Shown here piece by piece: positions 23,633-37,295 of a stretch of DNA of 64,000 nt. The notes under the pieces were generated by a model, which worked only from the letters and a program-made list of their open reading frames with translations, was not told the origin of the DNA and ran no database searches. The translations under genes and the position numbers were made by a program. The stretch comes from Limanda limanda. Lineage: Eukaryota > Chordata > Actinopteri > Pleuronectiformes > Pleuronectidae. Position 1 is the stretch's first letter. Each line of letters begins with the position of its first letter. The stretch lies in contig NW_026870578.1 in the NCBI RefSeq assembly GCF_963576545.1, positions 248,001 to 312,000 of the forward strand. The letters run 5' to 3'.

Positions 23633-25170
23633 ACCCAATTTAGTGGGGGTAGAGCCTACTTGCAAGTCTCTCCGACCTTCAAAAAAAAAGTTATTCAAGA
23701 ATATCTCTTTCTCCTATGTGCTTTCATCCCTAACCCTAACCCTAACCCTTCCAAAAGTCGGAGAAGCTCAAAGATGGTACCGATCGATGCGCGCTACCCC
23801 ATTTAGTGGGGGTAGAGCCTACTTGCAAGTCTCTCCGACCTTCACAAAAAAAGTTATTCAAGAATATCTCCTCAGATTTGGGGGAATTTCGTCGGTCGAC
23901 CTCTTCCGAAGGTCGTACAAGCTCGGGGATGGTACCAATCGATCCGCAGGACCCAAATTAGTCCAGATGCAACCACTTTCCAAGTCTCTCCGACCTTCAC
24001 AAAAAAAGTTATTCAAGAATATCTCTTTCTCCTATGTGCTTTCATCCCTAACCCTAACCCTAACCCTTCCGAAAGTCGGAGAAGCTCAAGGATGGTACCG
24101 ATCGATGTGCGCTACCCCATTTAGTGGGGGTAGAGCCTACTTGCAAGTCTCTCCGACCTTCACAAAAAAAGTTATTCAAGAATATCTCTTTCTCCTATGT
24201 GCTTTCATCCCTAACCCTAACCCTAACCCTTCCGAAAGTCGGAGAAGCTCAAGGATGGTACCGATCGATGCGCGCTACCCCATTTAGTGGGGGTAGAGCC
24301 TACTTGCAAGTCTCTCCGACCTTCACAAAAAAAGTTATTCAAGAATATCTCCTCAGATTTGGGGGAATTTCGTCGGTCGACCTCTTCCGAAGGTCGTACA
24401 AGCTCGGGGATGGTACCAATCGATCCGCAGGATCCAAATTAGTCCAGATGCAACCACTTTCCAAGTCTCTCCGACCTTCACAAAAAAAGTTATTCAAGAA
24501 TATCTCTTTCTCCTATGTGCTTTCATCCCTAACCCTAACCCTAACCCTTCCGAAAGTCGGAGAAGCTCAAGGATGGTACTGATCGATGCGCGCAACCCCA
24601 TTTAGTGGGGGTAGAGCCTACTTGCAAGTCTCTCCGACCTTCACAAAAAAAGTTATTCAAGAATATCTCCTCAGATTTGGGGGAATTTCGTCGGTCGACC
24701 TCTTCCGAAGGTCGTACAAGCTCGGGGATGGTACCAATCGATCCGCAGGACCCAAATTAGTCCAGATGCAACCACTTTCCAAGTCTCTCCGACCTTCACA
24801 AAAAAAGTTATTCAAGAATATCTCTTTCTCCTATGTGCTTTCATCCCTAACCCTAACCCTAACCCTTCCGAAAGTCGGAGAAGCTCAAGGATGGTACCGA
24901 TCGATGCGCGCTACCCCATTTAGTGGGGGTAGAGCCTACTTGCAAGTCTCTCCGACCTTCACAAAAAAAGTTATTCAAGAATATCTCTTTCTCCTATGTG
25001 CTTTCATCCCTAACCCTAACCCTAACCCTTCCGAAAGTCGGAGAAGCTCAAGGATGGTACCGATCGATGCGCGCTACCCCATTTAGTGGGGGTAGAGCCT
25101 ACTTGCAAGTCTCTCCGACCTTCACAAAAAAAGTTATTCAAGAATATCTCTTTCTCCTATGTGCTTTCAT

Positions 25171-25191
25171 CCCTAGCCCTAACGCTAACCC
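25171..25191 (-). repeat. Degenerate telomere block, locus 5
   Basis: In A unit 25076, same double change, 20095 bp after locus 1. It belongs to the region 1/region 3 paralogous pair. Confidence 0.88.
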
Positions 25192-28100
25192 TTCCGAAAG
25201 TCGGAGAAGCTCAAGGATGGTACCGATCGATGCGCGCAACCCCATTTAGTGGGGGTAGAGCCTACTTGCAAGTCTCTCCGACCTTCACAAAAAAAGTTAT
25301 TCAAGAATATCTCCTCAGATTTGGGGGAATTTCGTCGGTCGACCTCTTCCGAAGGTCGTACAAGCTCTAGGATGGTACCAATCGATCCGCAGGACCCAAA
25401 TTAGTCCAGATGCAACCACTTTCCAAGTCTCTCCGACCTTCACAAAAAAAGTTATTCAAGAATATCTCTTTCTCCTATGTGCTTTCATCCCTAACCCTAA
25501 CCCTAACCCTTCCGAAAGTCGGAGAAGCTCAAGGATGGTACCGATCGATGCGCGCTACCCCATTTAGTGGGGGTAGAGCCTACTTGCAAGTCTCTCCGAC
25601 CTTCACAAAAAACGTTATTCAAGAATATCTCTTTCTCCTATGTGCTTTCATCCCTAACCCTAACCCTAACCCTTCCGAAAGTCGGAGAAGCTCAAGGATG
25701 GTACCGATCGATGCGCGCTACCCCATTTAGTGGGGGTAGAGCCTACTTGCAAGTCTCTCCGACCTTCACAAAAAAAGTTATTCAAGAATATCTCCTCAGA
25801 TTTGGGGGAATTTCGTCGGTCGACCTCTTCCGAAGGTCGTACAAGCTCGGGGATGGTACCAATCGATCTGCAGGACCCAAATTAGTCCAGATGCAACCAC
25901 TTTCCAAGTCTCTCCGACCTTCACAAAAAAAGTTATTCAAGAATATCTCTTTCTCCTATGTGCTTTCATCCCTAACCCTAACCCTAACCCTTCCGAAAGT
26001 CGGAGAAGCTCAAGGATGGTACCGATCGATGCGCGCTACCCCATTTAGTGGGGGTAGAGCCTACTTGCAAGTCTCTCCGACCTTCAAAAAAAAAGTTATT
26101 CAAGAATATCTCTTTCTCCTATGTGCTTTCATCCCTAACCCTAACCCTAACCCTTCCGAAAGTCGGAGAAGCTCAAGGATGGTACCGATCGATGCGCGCT
26201 ACCCCATTTAGTGGGGGTAGAGCCTACTTGCAAGTCTCTCCGACCTTCACAAAAAAAGTTATTCAAGAATATCTCTTTCTCCTATGTGCTTTCATCCCTA
26301 ACCCTAACCCTAACCCTTCCGAAAGTCGGAGAAGCTCAAGGATGGTACCGATCGATGCGCGCAACCCCATTTAGTGGGGGTAGAGCCTACTTGCAAGTCT
26401 CTCCGACCTTCACAAAAAAAGTTATTCAAGAATATCTCCTCAGATTTGGGGGAATTTCGTCGGTCGACCTCTTCCGAAGGTCGTACAAGCTCGGGGATGG
26501 TACCAATCGATCCGCAGGACCCAAATTAGTCCAGATGCAACCACTTTCCAAGTCTCTCCGACCTTCACAAAAAAAGTTATTCAAGAATATCTCTTTCTCC
26601 TATGTGCTTTCATCCCTAACCCTAACCCTAACCCTTCCGAAAGTCGGAGAAGCTCAAGGATGGTACCGATCGATGCGCGCTACCCCATTTAGTGGGGGTA
26701 GAGCCTACTTGCAAGTCTCTCCGACCTTCACAAAAAAAGTTATTCAAGAATATCTCTTTCTCCTATGTGCTTTCATCCCTAACCCTAACCCTAACCCTTC
26801 CGAAAGTCGGAGAAGCTCAAGGATGGTACCGATCGATGCGCGCTACCCCATTTAGTGGGGGTAGAGCCTACTTGCAAGTCTCTCCGACCTTCACAAAAAA
26901 GGTTATTCAAGAATATCTCCTCAGATTTGGGGGAATTTCGTCGGTCGACCTCTTCCGAAGGTCGTACAAGCTCGGGGATGGTACCAATCGATCCGCAGGA
27001 CCCAAATTAGTCCAGATGCAACCACTTTCCAAGTCTCTCCGACCTTCACAAAAAAAGTTATTCAAGAATATCTCTTTCTCCTATGTGCTTTCATCCCTAA
27101 CCCTAACCCTAACCCTTCCGAAAGTCGGAGAAGCTCAAGGATGGTACCGATCGATGCGCGCTACCCCATTTAGTGGGGGTAGAGCCTACTTGCAAGTCTC
27201 TCCGACCTTCACAAAAAAAGTTATTCAAGAATATCTCTTTCTCCTATGTGCTTTCATCCCTAACCCTAACCCTAACCCTTCCGAAAGTCGGAGAAGCTCA
27301 AGGATGGTACCGATCGATGCGCGCTACCCCATTTAGTGGGGGTAGAGCCTACTTGCAAGTCTCTCCGACCTTCACAAAAAAAGTTATTCAAGAATATCTC
27401 TTTCTCCTATGTGCTTTCATCCCTAACCCTAACCCTAACCCTTCCGAAAGTCGGAGAAGCTCAAGGATGGTACCGATCGATGCGCGTTACCCCATTTAGT
27501 GGGGGTAGAGCCTACTTGCAAGTCTCTCCGACCTTCACAAAAAAAGTTATTCAAGAATATCTCTTTCTCCTATGTGCTTTCATCCCTAACCCTAACCCTA
27601 ACCCTTCCGAAAGTCGGAGAAGCTCAAGGATGGTACCGATCGATGCGCGCTACCCCATTTAGTGGGGGTAGAGCCTACTTGCAAGTCTCTCCGACCTTCA
27701 CAAAAAAAGTTATTCAAGAATATCTCTTTCTCCTATGTGCTTTCATCCCTAACCCTAACCCTAACCCTTCCGAAAGTCGGAGAAGCTCAAGGATGGTACC
27801 GATCGATGCGCGCAACCCCATTTAGTGGGGGTAGAGCCTACTTGCAAGTCTCTCCGACCTTCACAAAAAAAGTTATTCAAGAATATCTCCTCAGATTTGG
27901 GGGAATTTCGTCGGTCGACCTCTTCCGAAGGTCGTACAAGCTCGGGGATGGTACCAATCGATCTGCAGGACCCAAATTAGTCCAGATGCAACCACTTTCC
28001 AAGTCTCTCCGACCTTCACAAAAAAAGTTATTCAAGAATATCTCTTTCTCCTATGTGCTTTCATCCCTAACCCTAACCCTAACCCTTCCGAAAGTCGGAG

Positions 28101-28613
28101 AAGCTCAAGGATGGTACCGATCGATGCGCGCTACCCCATTTAGTGGGGGTAGAGCCTACTTGCAAGTCTCTCCGACCTTCACAAAAAAAGTTATTCAAGA
28201 ATATCTCTTTCTCCTATGTGCTTTCATCCCTAACCCTAACCCTAACCCTTCCGAAAGTCGGAGAAGCTCAAGGATGGTACCGATCGATGCGCGCTACCCC
28301 ATTTAGTGGGGGTAGAGCCTACTTGCAAGTCTCTCCGACCTTCACAAAAAAAGTTATTCAAGAATATCTCCTCAGATTTGGGGGAATTTCGTCGGTCGAC
28401 CTCTTCCGAAGGTCGTACAAGCTCGGGGATGGTACCAATCGATCCGCAGGACCCAAATTAGTCCAGATGCAACCACTTTCCAAGTCTCTCCGACCTTCAC
28501 AAAAAAAGTTATTCAAGAATATCTCTTTCTCCTATGTGCTTTCATCCCTAACCCTAACCCTAACCCTTCCGAAAGTCGGAGAAGCTCAAGGATGGTACCG
28601 ATCGATGCGCGCT

Positions 28614-31600
28614 ACCCCATTTAGTGGGGGTAGAGCCTACTTGCAAGTCTCTCCGACCTTCACAAAAAAAGTTATTCAAGAATATCTCTTTCTCCTATGT
28701 GCTTTCATCCCTAACCCTAACCCTAACCCTTCCGAAAGTCGGAGAAGCTCAAGGATGGTACCGATCGATGCGCGCTACCCCATTTAGTGGGGGTAGAGCC
28801 TACTTGCAAGTCTCTCCGACCTTCACAAAAAAAGTTATTCAAGAATATCTCTTTCTCCTATGTGCTTTCATCCCTAACCCTAACCCTAACCCTTCCGAAA
28901 GTCGGAGAAGCTCAAGGATGGTACCGATCGATGCGCGCTACCCAATTTAGTGGGGGTAGAGCCTACTTGCAAGTCTCTCCGACCTTCAAAAAAAAGGTTA
29001 TTCAAGAATATCTCTTTCTCCTATGTGCTTTCATCCCTAACCCTAACCCTAACCCTTCCAAAAGTCGGAGAAGCTCAAGGATGGTACCGATCGATGCGCG
29101 CTACCCCATTTAGTGGGGGTAGAGCCTACTTGCAAGTCTCTCCGACCTTCACAAAAAAAGTTATTCAAGAATATCTCCTCAGATTTGGGGGAATTTCGTC
29201 GGTCGACCTCTTCCGAAGGTCGTACAAGCTCGGGGATGGTACCAATCGATCCGCAGGACCCAAATTAGTCCAGATGCAACCACTTTCCAAGTCTCTCCGA
29301 CCTTCACAAAAAAAGTTATTCAAGAATATCTCTTTCTCCTATGTGCTTTCATCCCTAACCCTAACCCTAACCCTTCCGAAAGTCGGAGAAGCTCAAGGAT
29401 GGTACCGATCGATGTGCGCTACCCCATTTAGTGGGGGTAAAGCCTACTTGCAAGTCTCTCCGACCTTCACAAAAAAAGTTATTCAAGAATATCTCTTTCT
29501 CCTATGTGCTTTCATCCCTAACCCTAACCCTAACCCTTCCGAAAGTCGGAGAAGCTCAAGGATGGTACCGATCGATGCGCGCTACCCCATTTAGTGGGGG
29601 TAGAGCCTACTTGCAAGTCTCTCCGACCTTCACAAAAAAAGTTATTCAAGAATATCTCCTCAGATTTGGGGGAATTTCGTCGGTCGACCTCTTCCGAAGG
29701 TCGTACAAGCTCGGGGATGGTACCAATCGATCCGCAGGACCCAAATTAGTCCAGATGCAACCACTTTTCAAGTCTCTCCGACCTTCACAAAAAAAGTTAT
29801 TCAAGAATATCTCTTTCTCCTATGTGCTTTCATCCCTAACCCTAACCCTAACCCTTCCGAAAGTCGGAGAAGCTCAAGGATGGTACCGATCGATGCGCGC
29901 TACCCCATTTAGTGGGGGTAGAGCCTACTTGCAAGTCTCTCCGACCTTCACAAAAAAAGTTATTCAAGAATATCTCTTTCTCCTATGTGCTTTCATCCCT
30001 AACCCTAACCCTAACCCTTCCGAAAGTCGGAGAAGCTCAAGGATGGTACCGATCGATGCGCGCTACCCCATTTAGTGGGGGTAGAGCCTACTTGCAAGTC
30101 TCTCCGACCTTCACAAAAAAAGTTATTCAAGAATATCTCCTCAGATTTGGGGGAATTTCGTCGGTCGACCTCTTCCGAAGGTCGTACAAGCTTGGGGATG
30201 GTACCAATCGATCCGCAGGACCCAAATTAGTCCAGATGCAACCACTTTCCAAGTCTCTCCGACCTTCACAAAAAAAGTTATTCAAGAATATCTCTTTCTC
30301 CTATGTGCTTTCATCCCTAACCCTAACCCTAACCCTTCCGAAAGTCGGAGAAGCTCAAGGATGGTACCGATCGATGCGCGCTACCCCATTTAGTGGGGGT
30401 AGAGCCTACTTGCAAGTCTCTCCGACCTTCACAAAAAAAGTTATTCAAGAATATCTCCTCAGATTTGGGGGAATTTCGTCGGTCGACCTCTTCCGAAGGT
30501 CGTACAAGCTCGGGGATGGTACCAATCGATCCGCAGGACCCAAATTAGTCCAGATGCAACCACTTTCCAAGTCTCTCCGACCTTCACAAAAAAAGTTATT
30601 CAAGAATATCTCTTTCTCCTATGTGCTTTCATCCCTAACCCTAACCCTAACCCTTCCAAAAGTCGGAGAAGCTCAAGGATGGTACCGATCGATGCGCGCT
30701 ACCCCATTTAGTGGGGGTAGAGCCTACTTGCAAGTCTCTCCGACCTTCACAAAAAAAGTTATTCAAGAATATCTCTTTCTCCTATGTGCTTTCATCCCTA
30801 ACCCTAACCCTAACCCTTCCGAAAGTCGGAGAAGCTCAAGGATGGTACCGATCGATGCGCGCTACCCCATTTAGTGGGGGTAGAGCCTACTTGCAAGTCT
30901 CTCCGACCTTCACAAAAAAAGTTATTCAAGAATATCTCTTTCTCCTATGTGCTTTCATCCCTAACCCTAACCCTAACCCTTCCGAAAGTCGGAGAAGCTC
31001 AAGGATGGTACCGATCGATGCGCGCTACCCAATTTAGTGGGGGTAGAGCCTACTTGCAAGTCTCTCCGACCTTCAAAAAAAAAGTTATTCAAGAATATCT
31101 CTTTCTCCTATGTGCTTTCATCCCTAACCCTAACCCTAACCCTTCCAAAAGTCGGAGAAGCTCAAAGATGGTACCGATCGATGCGCGCTACCCCATTTAG
31201 TGGGGGTAGAGCCTACTTGCAAGTCTCTCCGACCTTCACAAAAAAAGTTATTCAAGAATATCTCCTCAGATTTGGGGGAATTTCGTCGGTCGACCTCTTC
31301 CGAAGGTCGTACAAGCTCGGGGATGGTACCAATCGATCCGCAGGACCCAAATTAGTCCAGATGCAACCACTTTCCAAGTCTCTCCGACCTTCACAAAAAA
31401 AGTTATTCAAGAATATCTCTTTCTCCTATGTGCTTTCATCCCTAACCCTAACCCTAACCCTTCCGAAAGTCGGAGAAGCTCAAGGATGGTACCGATCGAT
31501 GTGCGCTACCCCATTTAGTGGGGGTAGAGCCTACTTGCAAGTCTCTCCGACCTTCACAAAAAAAGTTATTCAAGAATATCTCTTTCTCCTATGTGCTTTC

Positions 31601-34600
31601 ATCCCTAACCCTAACCCTAACCCTTCCGAAAGTCGGAGAAGCTCAAGGATAGTACCGATCGATGCGCGCTACCCCATTTAGTGGGGGTAGAGCCTACTTG
31701 CAAGTCTCTCCGACCTTCACAAAAAAAGTTATTCAAGAATATCTCCTCAGATTTGGGGGAATTTCGTCGGTCGACCTCTTCCGAAGGTCGTACAAGCTCG
31801 GGGATGGTACCAATCGATCCGCAGGATCCAAATTAGTCCAGATGCAACCACTTTCCAAGTCTCTCCGACCTTCACAAAAAAAGTTATTCAAGAATATCTC
31901 TTTCTCCTATGTGCTTTCATCCCTAACCCTAACCCTAACCCTTCCGAAAGTCGGAGAAGCTCAAGGATGGTACTGATCGATGCGCGCAACCCCATTTAGT
32001 GGGGGTAGAGCCTACTTGCAAGTCTCTCCGACCTTCACAAAAAAAGTTATTCAAGAATATCTCCTCAGATTTGGGGGAATTTCGTCGGTCGACCTCTTCC
32101 GAAGGTCGTACAAGCTCGGGGATGGTACCAATCGATCCGCAGGACCCAAATTAGTCCAGATGCAACCACTTTCCAAGTCTCTCCGACCTTCACAAAAAAA
32201 GTTATTCAAGAATATCTCTTTCTCCTATGTGCTTTCATCCCTAACCCTAACCCTAACCCTTCCGAAAGTCGGAGAAGCTCAAGGATGGTACCGATCGATG
32301 CGCGCTACCCCATTTAGTGGGGGTAGAGCCTACTTGCAAGTCTCTCCGACCTTCACAAAAAAAGTTATTCAAGAATATCTCTTTCTCCTATGTGCTTTCA
32401 TCCCTAACCCTAACCCTAACCCTTCCGAAAGTCGGAGAAGCTCAAGGATGGTACCGATCGATGCGCGCTACCCCATTTAGTGGGGGTAGAGCCTACTTGC
32501 AAGTCTCTCCGACCTTCACAAAAAAAGTTATTCAAGAATATCTCCTCAGATTTGGGGGAATTTCGTCGGTCGACCTCTTCCGAAGGTCGTACAAGCTCGG
32601 GGATGGTACCAATCGATCCGCAGGACCCAAATTAGTCCAGATGCAACCACTTTTCAAGTCTCTCCGACCTTCACAAAAAAAGTTATTCAAGAATATCTCT
32701 TTCTCCTATGTGCTTTCATCCCTAACCCTAACCCTAACCCTTCCGAAAGTCGGAGAAGCTCAAGGATGGTACCGATCGATGCGCGCTACCCCATTTAGTG
32801 GGGGTAGAGCCTACTTGCAAGTCTCTCCGACCTTCACAAAAAACGTTATTCAAGAATATCTCTTTCTCCTATGTGCTTTCATCCCTAACCCTAACCCTAA
32901 CCCTTCCGAAAGTCGGAGAAGCTCAAGGATGGTACCGATCGATGCGCGCTACCCCATTTAGTGGGGGTAGAGCCTACTTGCAAGTCTCTCCGACCTTCAC
33001 AAAAAAAGTTATTCAAGAATATCTCCTCAGATTTGGGGGAATTTCGTCGGTCGACCTCTTCCGAAGGTCGTACAAGCTCGGGGATGGTACCAATCGATCC
33101 GCAGGACCCAAATTAGTCCAGATGCAACCACTTTCCAAGTCTCTCCGACCTTCACAAAAAAAGTTATTCAAGAATATCTCTTTCTCCTATGTGCTTTCAT
33201 CCCTAACCCTAACCCTAACCCTTCCGAAAGTCGGAGAAGCTCAAGGATGGTACCGATCGATGCGCGCTACCCCATTTAGTGGGGGTAGAGCCTACTTGCA
33301 AGTCTCTCCGACCTTCACAAAAAAAGTTATTCAAGAATATCTCTTTCTCCTATGTGCTTTCATCCCTAACCCTAACCCTAACCCTTCCGAAAGTCGGAGA
33401 AGCTCAAGGATGGTACCGATCGATGCGCGCTACCCCATTTAGTGGGGGTAGAGCCTACTTGCAAGTCTCTCCGACCTTCACAAAAAAGGTTATTCAAGAA
33501 TATCTCCTCAGATTTGGGGGAATTTCGTCGGTCGACCTCTTCCGAAGGTCGTACAAGCTCGGGGATGGTACCAATCGATCCGCAGGACCCAAATTAGTCC
33601 AGATGCAACCACTTTCCAAGTCTCTCCGACCTTCACAAAAAAAGTTATTCAAGAATATCTCTTTCTCCTATGTGCTTTCATCCCTAACCCTAACCCTAAC
33701 CCTTCCGAAAGTCGGAGAAGCTCAAGGATGGTACCGATCGATGCGCGCTACCCCATTTAGTGGGGGTAGAGCCTACTTGCAAGTCTCTCCGACCTTCACA
33801 AAAAAAGTTATTCAAGAATATCTCTTTCTCCTATGTGCTTTCATCCCTAACCCTAACCCTAACCCTTCCGAAAGTCGGAGAAGCTCAAGGATGGTACCGA
33901 TCGATGCGCGCTACCCCATTTAGTGGGGGTAGAGCCTACTTGCAAGTCTCTCCGACCTTCACAAAAAAAGTTATTCAAGAATATCTCTTTCTCCTATGTG
34001 CTTTCATCCCTAACCCTAACCCTAACCCTTCCGAAAGTCGGAGAAGCTCAAGGATGGTACCGATCGATGCGCGTTACCCCATTTAGTGGGGGTAGAGCCT
34101 ACTTGCAAGTCTCTCCGACCTTCACAAAAAAAGTTATTCAAGAATATCTCTTTCTCCTATGTGCTTTCATCCCTAACCCTAACCCTAACCCTTCCGAAAG
34201 TCGGAGAAGCTCAAGGATGGTACCGATCGATGCGCGCTACCCCATTTAGTGGGGGTAGAGCCTACTTGCAAGTCTCTCCGACCTTCACAAAAAAAGTTAT
34301 TCAAGAATATCTCTTTCTCCTATGTGCTTTCATCCCTAACCCTAACCCTAACCCTTCCGAAAGTCGGAGAAGCTCAAGGATGGTACCGATCGATGCGCGC
34401 AACCCCATTTAGTGGGGGTAGAGCCTACTTGCAAGTCTCTCCGACCTTCACAAAAAAAGTTATTCAAGAATATCTCCTCAGATTTGGGGGAATTTCGTCG
34501 GTCGACCTCTTCCGAAGGTCGTACAAGCTCGGGGATGGTACCAATCGATCCGCAGGACCCAAATTAGTCCAGATGCAACCACTTTCCAAGTCTCTCCGAC

Positions 34601-36007
34601 CTTCACAAAAAAAGTTATTCAAGAATATCTCTTTCTCCTATGTGCTTTCATCCCTAACCCTAACCCTAACCCTTCCGAAAGTCGGAGAAGCTCAAGGATG
34701 GTACCGATCGATGCGCGCTACCCCATTTAGTGGGGGTAGAGCCTACTTGCAAGTCTCTCCGACCTTCACAAAAAAAGTTATTCAAGAATATCTCTTTCTC
34801 CTATGTGCTTTCATCCCTAACCCTAACCCTAACCCTTCCGAAAGTCGGAGAAGCTCAAGGATGGTACCGATCGATGCGCGCTACCCCATTTAGTGGGGGT
34901 AGAGCCTACTTGCAAGTCTCTCCGACCTTCACAAAAAAAGTTATTCAAGAATATCTCTTTCTCCTATGTGCTTTCATCCCTAACCCTAACCCTAACCCTT
35001 CCGAAAGTCGGAGAAGCTCAAGGATGGTACCGATCGATGCGCGCTACCCAATTTAGTGGGGGTAGAGCCTACTTGCAAGTCTCTCCGACCTTCAAAAAAA
35101 AGGTTATTCAAGAATATCTCTTTCTCCTATGTGCTTTCATCCCTAACCCTAACCCTAACCCTTCCAAAAGTCGGAGAAGCTCAAGGATGGTACCGATCGA
35201 TGCGCGCTACCCCATTTAGTGGGGGTAGAGCCTACTTGCAAGTCTCTCCGACCTTCACAAAAAAAGTTATTCAAGAATATCTCCTCAGATTTGGGGGAAT
35301 TTCGTCGGTCGACCTCTTCCGAAGGTCGTACAAGCTCGGGGATGGTACCAATCGATCCGCAGGACCCAAATTAGTCCAGATGCAACCACTTTCCAAGTCT
35401 CTCCGACCTTCACAAAAAAAGTTATTCAAGAATATCTCTTTCTCCTATGTGCTTTCATCCCTAACCCTAACCCTAACCCTTCCGAAAGTCGGAGAAGCTC
35501 AAGGATGGTACCGATCGATGTGCGCTACCCCATTTAGTGGGGGTAAAGCCTACTTGCAAGTCTCTCCGACCTTCACAAAAAAAGTTATTCAAGAATATCT
35601 CTTTCTCCTATGTGCTTTCATCCCTAACCCTAACCCTAACCCTTCCGAAAGTCGGAGAAGCTCAAGGATGGTACCGATCGATGCGCGCTACCCCATTTAG
35701 TGGGGGTAGAGCCTACTTGCAAGTCTCTCCGACCTTCACAAAAAAAGTTATTCAAGAATATCTCCTCAGATTTGGGGGAATTTCGTCGGTCGACCTCTTC
35801 CGAAGGTCGTACAAGCTCGGGGATGGTACCAATCGATCCGCAGGACCCAAATTAGTCCAGATGCAACCACTTTTCAAGTCTCTCCGACCTTCACAAAAAA
35901 AGTTATTCAAGAATATCTCTTTCTCCTATGTGCTTTCATCCCTAACCCTAACCCTAACCCTTCCGAAAGTCGGAGAAGCTCAAGGATGGTACCGATCGAT
36001 GCGCGCT
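28614..36007 (+). repeat. Satellite 1 region 4: second ~7.4-kb copy
   Basis: A starts: 28614, 28777, 28940, 29421, 29902, 30701, 30864, 31027, 31508, 32307, 32788, 33269, 33750, 33913, 34076, 34239, 34720, 34883, 35046, 35527. B starts: 29103, 29584, 30065, 30383, 31190, 31671, 31989, 32470, 32951, 33432, 34402, 35209, 35690, each followed by C. Up to about 32.4 kb it matches region 3 at offset 7394. Then the offset drops to 6587 (an 807-bp loss) and to 6106 (a further 481-bp loss). A 1288-bp duplication then restores 7394. The equal spacing of copies is therefore partly coincidental. Confidence 0.88.
34720..36007 (+). repeat. 1288-bp tandem segmental duplication, copy 1
   Basis: Unit order A A A(marker) B C A(GGGGTAAAGCC) B C, repeated immediately at offset 1288. 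Marker units are at 35046 and 36334; GGGGTAAAGCC units are at 35527 and 36815. Confidence 0.85.
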
Positions 36008-37295
36008 ACCCCATTTAGTGGGGGTAGAGCCTACTTGCAAGTCTCTCCGACCTTCACAAAAAAAGTTATTCAAGAATATCTCTTTCTCCTATGTGCTTTC
36101 ATCCCTAACCCTAACCCTAACCCTTCCGAAAGTCGGAGAAGCTCAAGGATGGTACCGATCGATGCGCGCTACCCCATTTAGTGGGGGTAGAGCCTACTTG
36201 CAAGTCTCTCCGACCTTCACAAAAAAAGTTATTCAAGAATATCTCTTTCTCCTATGTGCTTTCATCCCTAACCCTAACCCTAACCCTTCCGAAAGTCGGA
36301 GAAGCTCAAGGATGGTACCGATCGATGCGCGCTACCCAATTTAGTGGGGGTAGAGCCTACTTGCAAGTCTCTCCGACCTTCAAAAAAAAGGTTATTCAAG
36401 AATATCTCTTTCTCCTATGTGCTTTCATCCCTAACCCTAACCCTAACCCTTCCAAAAGTCGGAGAAGCTCAAGGATGGTACCGATCGATGCGCGCTACCC
36501 CATTTAGTGGGGGTAGAGCCTACTTGCAAGTCTCTCCGACCTTCACAAAAAAAGTTATTCAAGAATATCTCCTCAGATTTGGGGGAATTTCGTCGGTCGA
36601 CCTCTTCCGAAGGTCGTACAAGCTCGGGGATGGTACCAATCGATCCGCAGGACCCAAATTAGTCCAGATGCAACCACTTTCCAAGTCTCTCCGACCTTCA
36701 CAAAAAAAGTTATTCAAGAATATCTCTTTCTCCTATGTGCTTTCATCCCTAACCCTAACCCTAACCCTTCCGAAAGTCGGAGAAGCTCAAGGATGGTACC
36801 GATCGATGTGCGCTACCCCATTTAGTGGGGGTAAAGCCTACTTGCAAGTCTCTCCGACCTTCACAAAAAAAGTTATTCAAGAATATCTCTTTCTCCTATG
36901 TGCTTTCATCCCTAACCCTAACCCTAACCCTTCCGAAAGTCGGAGAAGCTCAAGGATGGTACCGATCGATGCGCGCTACCCCATTTAGTGGGGGTAGAGC
37001 CTACTTGCAAGTCTCTCCGACCTTCACAAAAAAAGTTATTCAAGAATATCTCCTCAGATTTGGGGGAATTTCGTCGGTCGACCTCTTCCGAAGGTCGTAC
37101 AAGCTCGGGGATGGTACCAATCGATCCGCAGGACCCAAATTAGTCCAGATGCAACCACTTTTCAAGTCTCTCCGACCTTCACAAAAAAAGTTATTCAAGA
37201 ATATCTCTTTCTCCTATGTGCTTTCATCCCTAACCCTAACCCTAACCCTTCCGAAAGTCGGAGAAGCTCAAGGATGGTACCGATCGATGCGCGCT
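36008..37295 (+). repeat. 1288-bp tandem segmental duplication, copy 2
   Basis: Second copy of the A A A(marker) B C A B C block. From here the array continues with the B-C-B-C run at 37459 seen in the other ~7.4-kb copies, so this copy has the ancestral right flank. Confidence 0.85.

Larger units (their letters stand above)
18970..28613 (+). repeat. Satellite 1 region 3: unit map
   Basis: A starts: 18970, 19133, 19296, 19777, 20258, 21057, 21220, 21383, 21546, 22027, 22508, 23307, 23470, 23633, 24114, 24913, 25076, 25557, 26038, 26201, 26682, 27163, 27326, 27489, 27652, 28133. B starts: 19459, 19940, 20421, 20739, 21709, 22190, 22671, 22989, 23796, 24277, 24595, 25239, 25720, 26364, 26845, 27815, 28296, each followed by C. 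B-C-B-C runs occur at 20421, 22671 and 24277. The stretch from 21220 is the first of three ~7.4-kb-spaced copies (21220, 28614, 36008). Confidence 0.9.
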
